In this document: piece after piece, positions 59,129 to 64,000 of the stretch | Position numbering within the stretch: the stretch's first letter is position 1 | Layout: each line of letters begins with the position of its first letter | Source: Prado023 sp963714995 | GTDB lineage: Bacteria; Actinomycetota; Actinomycetes; S36-B12; CAIYMF01 | Assembly: GCA_963714995.1 (NCBI GenBank) | Contig: CAVQQP010000017.1 | Coordinates: forward strand, 248,001 to 312,000 | DNA: 64,000 nt | Reading direction: 5' to 3' | Notes under the pieces: generated by a model | The model's input: only the letters and a program-made list of their open reading frames with translations | Database searches by the model: none | What the model was told of the DNA's origin: nothing | Made by a program: the position numbers and the translations under genes

Positions 59129-60100
59129 TCAACCCGCCCTGCCAGCGACCTCCGCCACGATCCGGTCCGCGGCCGTGAACGCGTCGGTGCGCCCCGCCGC
59201 GACATCGTCGGCCAGGCCCTCGAGGGCCCCGTCACCGCCGATGCCGGCGAACCGCGCCTGCAGCGCGGCGAGGGCGATCCCCTGGATCTCGGACCGGGCA
59301 CGCGTGCGTCGGCGGACCATGCCCGTGCCCGAGGACTCCAGCCAGGCCCGATGCTCATCGATCGCCGCGACCAGCGCGCTCAGCCCCTCACCCCGGGTGG
59401 CGATGACCTTGAGCACCGGCGGCTTCCACGCGCCGGCCTGGCCCGAGGGACCGAGGCTGATCATGTGGCGCAGCTCGCGCGCGGTGGCGTCCGCGCCGTC
59501 CCGGTCGGCCTTGTTCACCACGAAGATGTCGCCGACCTCGAGGATGCCGGCCTTGGCCGCCTGGATCCCGTCGCCCATCCCCGGCGCCAGCAGCACGATC
59601 GTGGTGTCCGCCTCACCGGCGACCTCCACCTCCGACTGCCCGACTCCCACGGTCTCCACCAGCACCGGATCGCACCCGGCCGCATCGAGGACGCGCACCG
59701 CCTGCGGCGTTGCCGAGGCGAGCCCACCCAGGTGCCCCCGCGAGGCCATCGAACGGATGAACACCTCCGGGTCGGTGGCGTGCTCCTGCATCCGGATGCG
59801 GTCGCCGAGCAGCGCGCCCCCGGAGAACGGCGAGGACGGATCGACGGCCAGCACCCCGACCCGGCGCCCGGCCGCGCGGAACTGCGCGACCAGCGCCGAG
59901 GTCGTGGTGGACTTGCCGACGCCCGGCGAGCCGGTGAGCCCCACGATGTGGGCGCTGCCCGACCGCGGGGCCAGTGCCGCCATGAGTGCGCGCAGCTGCG
60001 GGGCCCCGTCCTCGACGAGCGTGATCAGCCGCCCCACCGAGCGGGGGTCCCCCGCCAGGGCGCGCTCGACCAGCTCGTCGACATCCGCGGTCCGCGCCAC
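59129..60100 (-). CDS. meaB: mutase-associated GTPase MeaB
   Basis: G3E-family GTPase chaperone that loads and protects the B12 mutase. The 323-residue protein shows Walker A GLTGSPGVGKSTTTSALV, AVDPSSPFSGGALLGDR, ETVGVGQSEVEVAG and the guanine-specificity motif NKAD. The GTG start has AGGAGG 6 or 7 bases upstream. It lies 45 bases before the mutase gene, so both belong together. Confidence 0.95.
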   Translation of the reverse strand: MARTADVDELVERALAGDPRSVGRLITLVEDGAPQLRALMAALAPRSGSAHIVGLTGSPGVGKSTTTSALVAQFRAAGRRVGVLAVDPSSPFSGGALLGDRIRMQEHATDPEVFIRSMASRGHLGGLASATPQAVRVLDAAGCDPVLVETVGVGQSEVEVAGEADTTIVLLAPGMGDGIQAAKAGILEVGDIFVVNKADRDGADATARELRHMISLGPSGQAGAWKPPVLKVIATRGEGLSALVAAIDEHRAWLESSGTGMVRRRTRARSEIQGIALAALQARFAGIGGDGALEGLADDVAAGRTDAFTAADRIVAEVAGRAG

Positions 60101-60184
60101 GCCACTCCTCCTCCACCACGGTCACCGGACCGGGCCGCCACCGGACCGGACCCGATCGAGCCGCTCGTGCGTGGCCCGTCCCGC

Positions 60185-60232
60185 GATCGATCCGGATCTC
60201 CGACCACGAATCCTCGCAGAAGCGGATCGATC
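60185..60232. promoter_or_regulatory. 10-bp inverted repeat between thiolase and meaB
   Basis: GATCGATCCG (60185-60194) and CGGATCGATC (60223-60232) are exact complements with a 28-base spacer in the gap upstream of meaB. Possible operator pair or stem. Confidence 0.4.
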
Positions 60233-60250
60233 TGCCGTCGACTGGTCGCC

Positions 60251-60285
60251 GCGACCCGGCCGTCGTCGGCCGATGGCCGGGTCGC
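60251..60285 (-). terminator. terminator of the thiolase gene
   Basis: GCGACCCGGCC (60251-60261) and GGCCGGGTCGC (60275-60285) form a perfect 11-bp stem with a 13-base loop, 13 bases after the thiolase stop. Confidence 0.75.
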
Positions 60286-60297
60286 GCCCGTTCCGGC

Positions 60298-61485
60298 TCA
60301 GGCCTTGGGGACTCGGATGATCAGGCCGTCGCCCTGGCCGCCGCCGCCGCACAGGGCCGCGGCCCCCACGCCGCCACCACGCCGCTTGAGCTCCAGGGCC
60401 AGGTGCAGCACGATCCGTGCGCCGGACATCCCGACCGGGTGGCCCATCGCGATCGCGCCACCGTTGACGTTGACCTTCTCCGGGTCCACGCCGAGCTTCT
60501 TGGTGGAGACGATGCCCACGGCGGCGAAGGCCTCGTTGAGCTCCAGGAGGTCGAGGTCGGCCGGGGTGATGCCCTCCTTCTCGCACGCCCTGAGCACGGC
60601 ATTCGCCGGCTGCTCCTGCAGGGACGCGTCCGGACCAGCGACAACGCCGTGCGCGCCGATCTCAGCCAGCCACGTCAGGCCGAGCTCCTGCGCCTTCGCC
60701 TTGCTCATCACCACGACGGCCGCGGCCCCATCGGAGATCTGCGAGGCGGAGCCGGCGGTGATGGTTCCGTCCTTCGTGAACGCCGGGCGCAGCCGAGCCA
60801 GCGACTCGACCGTGGTGTCAGCACGCACCCCCTCGTCGACGCTGAACTCGATCGGGTCGCCCTTGCGCTGCGGGATCGACACCGGCACGATCTCGTCGTC
60901 GAACAGCCCGTCCTTGGCCGCACGCGCCGCCAGCTGGTGCGAGCGCGCCGAGAACTCGTCCTGCTCCTCGCGGGTGAGGTCGTAGCGGGCGTTGAACTGC
61001 TCGGTCGACAGGCCCATGGCCAGGCCGTCGATGGCGCAGAACAGCGCGTCGTGGGCCATCGAGTCCTTCATGGTCCAGTCGCCGTACTTCACACCCTCCC
61101 GGCTTCCCACCAGCACGTGCGGGGCGTTGGTCATCGACTCCATGCCCCCGGCCACGACGATGTCGAACTCGCCGGCGCGGATCAGCTGGTCGGCCAGGGC
61201 GATCGCGTCGATGCCCGAGAGGCACACCTTGTTGATGGTCAGCGCAGGCACGTCCAGCGGGATGCCGCCGGCGAGGGCGGCCTGACGTGCGGTGATCTGA
61301 CCCGCACCGGCCTGGATGACGTGGCCCATGATCACGTACTGCACCTGGTCGCCGGACACTCCGGCCCGCTCCAGGGCGCCCTTGATGGCGATGCCACCGA
61401 GCTCGACGGCCGAGAACCCCTTCAGGGACCCGAGCAACCGACCCATCGGGGTTCGGGCTCCGGCGACGATCACGGATCCGGACAT
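60298..61485 (-). CDS. acetyl-CoA C-acetyltransferase (thiolase)
   Basis: Biosynthetic-type thiolase, 395 residues, condensing two acetyl-CoA to acetoacetyl-CoA or working in reverse. Catalytic Cys88 in NKVCLSGIDAI, His349 in AIAMGHPVGMSG, Cys379 in ALCGGGGQGDG. ATG at 61485 has GAGAGGA upstream. A nearly identical ribosome-site/start module lies 81 bases upstream in frame (ATG at 61566), which would add 27 residues ending in NPTTERNA. It provides the first step toward crotonyl-CoA for Ccr. Ends with a clear terminator. Confidence 0.95.
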   Translation of the reverse strand: MSGSVIVAGARTPMGRLLGSLKGFSAVELGGIAIKGALERAGVSGDQVQYVIMGHVIQAGAGQITARQAALAGGIPLDVPALTINKVCLSGIDAIALADQLIRAGEFDIVVAGGMESMTNAPHVLVGSREGVKYGDWTMKDSMAHDALFCAIDGLAMGLSTEQFNARYDLTREEQDEFSARSHQLAARAAKDGLFDDEIVPVSIPQRKGDPIEFSVDEGVRADTTVESLARLRPAFTKDGTITAGSASQISDGAAAVVVMSKAKAQELGLTWLAEIGAHGVVAGPDASLQEQPANAVLRACEKEGITPADLDLLELNEAFAAVGIVSTKKLGVDPEKVNVNGGAIAMGHPVGMSGARIVLHLALELKRRGGGVGAAALCGGGGQGDGLIIRVPKA

Positions 61486-61587
61486 GGCGTTCCTCTCTGT
61501 CGTGGGGTTCTGGTCGGACTGCTCGAGGGGCCACGATGCAAGGGCTGGTGCGGGACCGGCTGACATGGCGTACCTCTCGGTCGTGGG
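61481..61587 (-). repeat. duplicated translation-initiation module of the thiolase
   Basis: 61481-61506 and 61562-61587 agree at 24 of 26 positions. Each copy, read on the minus strand, holds a GAGAGG ribosome site and an ATG; the copies are 81 bases (27 codons) apart and in the same frame. Confidence 0.8.
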
Positions 61588-61828
61588 AACTGCGGTGCTG
61601 TTCACGCCCCACGATAGCCACGCGCCCACACCGACGGAACACCGCCTCGGCATCGCCGGCCCGACGGTGTCCACGGGCTGCGGAAGGCTGGCGCCGGGCG
61701 GTCGCCGACGGCGGCCGGCGGCCGGGATCGCCCACGGCGTAGGCTGATTGCGCGCGGGCGTCCCACGGTGGCCGCCAGCGCCCCCAGCAACACGCCCGGC
61801 TGCGCGCCGGGCAGGAAGGCGGTTCCGG

Positions 61829-62317
61829 ATGGACACCCCCACCACCGCGCCCGAGATGCACGGTTCGTCGCCGGTGGCAGCCCTCGGCCCGCTGGTCGAG
61901 CGGATCGACCACGTCGGCCTGGCTGTGGCTGACCTCGACGCCGCCATCGCGTTCTACGAGCGCGCCTTCGGGCTGCACTCGGTGCACGAGGAGGTCAACG
62001 AGGAGCAGGGCGTGCGCGAGGCGATGATCGACATCGCCGGGTCCGGCTCGTTCCTGCAGCTGCTCGCGCCCCTTCGTGCGGACTCCCCCATCGGCAAGTT
62101 CCTCGCGCGCAGCGGCGAGGGGATGCAGCAGCTGGCCTTCCGGGTCAGCGACATCGACGTCGCCGGGGAGCGCCTGCGCGCGGCTGGGGTGCGCCTGCTC
62201 TACGACGTCCCCAAGCGCGGCACCGCAGGTTCGCGGGTCAACTTCGTGCACCCCAAGGACTGCGGCGGCGTGCTCGTCGAGCTCGTCGAGCCGGCCAAGG
62301 ACGCCACAGCGCACTGA
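61829..62317 (+). CDS. methylmalonyl/ethylmalonyl-CoA epimerase
   Basis: VOC-superfamily metalloenzyme (162 residues) that epimerises 2-methyl- or 2-ethylmalonyl-CoA. RIDHVGLAVADLDAAIAFY gives the first metal His; MQQLAFRVSDID and FVHPKDCGGVLVELVE provide the rest, with Glu near the end. Substrate among the malonyl-CoA homologues is not fixed by sequence; the adjacent ccr favours (2S)-ethylmalonyl-CoA, general family knowledge favours both. AGGAAGG lies 9 bases before the ATG. A TAGGCT at about 61740 could be its -10. Confidence 0.9.
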   Translation: MDTPTTAPEMHGSSPVAALGPLVERIDHVGLAVADLDAAIAFYERAFGLHSVHEEVNEEQGVREAMIDIAGSGSFLQLLAPLRADSPIGKFLARSGEGMQQLAFRVSDIDVAGERLRAAGVRLLYDVPKRGTAGSRVNFVHPKDCGGVLVELVEPAKDATAH

Positions 62318-62471
62318 CCGTCGACCGCGGTGCCGGATTCGCCCAGCCCATGGGCGATCCCGGCGTGCCCGACCGCCCAGCCAGGCAACCCTGCCCCGGG
62401 TGTCGTCAGCAGGTTACCGAGCAGTAGCCTGAGTGGGACCGATGCCCGTCCGACATCCCTGGAGGTCCCCC

Positions 62472-63811
62472 GTGAAGCAGATCCTCGACGCGATCCTGGC
62501 CGATGGCCACCTCGAGCCGGGCTTCGCCGACATCCCGATGCCCGAGTCCTACCGGGCCGTGACGGTGCACGCCGACGAGGAGGAGATGTTCGCCGGCGTT
62601 GCGCACCCGGGACAAGGACCCGCGCAAGTCCCTGCACGTCGACCAGGTGCCCTGTCCCCGAGCTCGGCCCGGGCGAGGCACTGGTCGCGGTCATGGCCTC
62701 CGGCATCAACTACAACACGGTGTGGACCTCGATCTTCGAGCCGGTGTCGACGTTCGGGTTCCTCAAGCGCTACGGCCGCACCCACGAGCTCGCCAAGCGC
62801 CACGACCTGCCGTACCACATCGTCGGGTCCGACCTGGCCGGCGTCGTGCTGCGCACCGGGCCGGGCGTGAATGCGTGGAAGTCCGGTGACGAGGTCGTCG
62901 CGCACTGCCTGTCGCGTCGAGCTCGAGAGCCCGATGGGCCACAACGACACGATGATGGATCCCGAGCAGCGGATCTGGGGGTTCGAGACCAACTTCGGCG
63001 GCCTGGCTGAGGTCGCCCTGGTCAAGTCCAACCAGCTCATGCCCAAGCCCAAGCACCTGACCTGGGAGGAGGCCGCCGCTCCCGGGCTGGTCAACTCCAC
63101 CGCGTACCGCCAGCTCGTCTCGCGCAACGGGGCGGGGATGAAGCAGGGCGACACCGTGCTGATCTGGGGCGCCTCCGGCGGCCTGGGCTCCTACGCCACC
63201 CAGATGGCCCTCAACGGTGGGGCCACACCCGTGTGCGTGGTCTCCAGCGACGAGAAGGCCGACATCTGTCGCAAGATGGGCGCCGAGCTGATCATCGACC
63301 GCGGGCCGAGGACTACAGGTTCTGGAAGGACCCGCAGACCCAGGACCCCAAGGAGTGGCAGCGGTTCGGCAAGAAGATCCGTGAGCTCACCGGCGGCGAG
63401 GACGTCGACATCGTCTTCGAGCACCCGGGCCGTGAGACGTTCGGCGCCTCGGTGTACGTGACGCGCAAGGGCGGCACCATCGCCACCTGCGCCTCGACCT
63501 CGGGCTACATGCACGAGTACGACAACCGGTACTTCTGGATGAACCTCAAGCGCATCATCGGCTCGCACTTCGCCAACTACCGCGAGGCCTACGAGGCCAA
63601 CCGCCTGATCGACCGCGGGCTGATCCACCCCACGCTGTCGAACGTGTTCGCCCTGGAGGACACGGGTGACGCCGCCTACGACGTCCACCACAACCTGCAC
63701 CAGGGCAAGGTCGGCGTCCTGTGCCTGTCACCCGAGGAGGGCCTCGGCGTGCGCAACGAGGAGAAGCGCGCGAAGCACCTGGACGCGATCAACCGCTTCC
63801 GCGGCATCTGA
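62472..63811 (+). CDS. ccr: crotonyl-CoA carboxylase/reductase, frame broken four times
   Basis: Reductive carboxylase that converts crotonyl-CoA plus CO2 and NADPH into ethylmalonyl-CoA, key step of the ethylmalonyl-CoA pathway. Diagnostic stretches: EPVSTFGFLKRYGRTHEL, IWGFETNFGGLAEVAL, NSTAYRQLVSRNGAGMKQGD, GASGGLGSYATQ and RETFGASVYVTRKGG. The frame changes near 62599, 62653 and 62914 (one extra base each) and near 63303-63305 (one G missing from a G run). Correcting these gives 446 codons, the normal size. Conservation between the breaks is very high, so recent errors rather than long decay. GTG start with GGAGG 6 bases upstream. Confidence 0.92.
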
Positions 63812-64000
63812 TCCCCGAGCAGGTCGGGCGCGCCGTGTCGCTCCGGCGCGTCCGACCCCGGCTCCGCGAGCGCGACCACGGCGCGACGCGTGACCTCCGA
63901 TCGCACACGAAGCGAACCGATAGGACCGGCTCGCCGGTCCGCGGCCACGCGCACGATCTGAACCGATAGCCCTGCGCAGGCAGTCAGACGGTTCACTTCA
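63812..64000. other. end of window without gene
   Basis: No open frame is convincing. A GGACCGGC/GCCGGTCC palindrome (63923-63940), which may terminate ccr, and a direct repeat GAACCGATAG (63914-63923, 63960-63969) are present. Confidence 0.5.

Overview
The window is high-GC DNA of an actinobacterium (Actinomycetota). Supporting signs are the phosphatidylinositol mannoside genes (PIP synthase, PatA, PimA), the block gcvP / MerR / DUF151 / FtsR-type MerR / FHA / gcvH / DUF881 / sbp / DUF881 that I recall from mycobacteria (Rv1822-Rv1832), a GlgE alpha-glucan pathway, a wax-ester/triacylglycerol synthase-type acyltransferase and frequent GTG or leaderless starts. The genus cannot be told from this sequence. 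No rRNA, tRNA, CRISPR array, prophage or insertion sequence was recognised. Almost every base is explained by ordinary chromosomal genes.

Layout. 1-12.5 kb: hisS and a metallo-hydrolase, a divergent cyclophilin and a DUF349 protein, then a minus-strand run ruvC-ruvA-ruvB-yajC-secD-secF-rel with a LexA box in front of ruvC. 12.5-21.3 kb: an acyltransferase with a histone-H1-like tail, pdxS-pdxT-yebC, a DUF3048 lipoprotein, and the PIM operon (PIP synthase, patA, pimA, small membrane protein). 21.4-24.9 kb: an EF-G-like GTPase, a hotdog thioesterase-like protein and a HAD phosphatase. 24.9-36 kb: the glycine-cleavage / FtsR / FHA / DUF881-sbp / sugar nucleotidyltransferase / pgsA2 block. 36.3-40.9 kb: a LuxR-type response regulator with an unusual double histidine kinase, a NAD(P)-binding protein and an enoyl-CoA hydratase.

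41-57.4 kb is a storage-glucan and trehalose locus: glgX, a CUT1 sugar ABC importer (two permeases, binding protein; no ATPase) with a LacI regulator, glgE-glgB, a thioredoxin-TPR chaperone-like protein, treS, otsA and otsB. Trehalose (OtsAB) and maltose (TreS) can feed alpha-glucan made by GlgE and branched by GlgB, with GlgX debranching. The maltokinase that would link TreS to GlgE is not in the window. 57.4-63.8 kb is a C4 acyl-CoA locus: a B12 mutase large subunit whose substrate-pocket residues look like isobutyryl-CoA mutase, MeaB, a thiolase, an epimerase and crotonyl-CoA carboxylase/reductase.

A striking global feature is that six otherwise perfectly conserved genes (secD, gcvP, the second DUF881 gene, enoyl-CoA hydratase, otsA, ccr) are broken by single-base indels, 11 in total and nearly all insertions. 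Since secD is among them, sequencing error is the simplest explanation. I did not find a clearly new multi-gene system. The most unusual points are the double kinase, the tailed acyltransferase, the mutase specificity, the tandem start sites of the thiolase, two strong MerR-type palindromes and a set of leaderless promoters.
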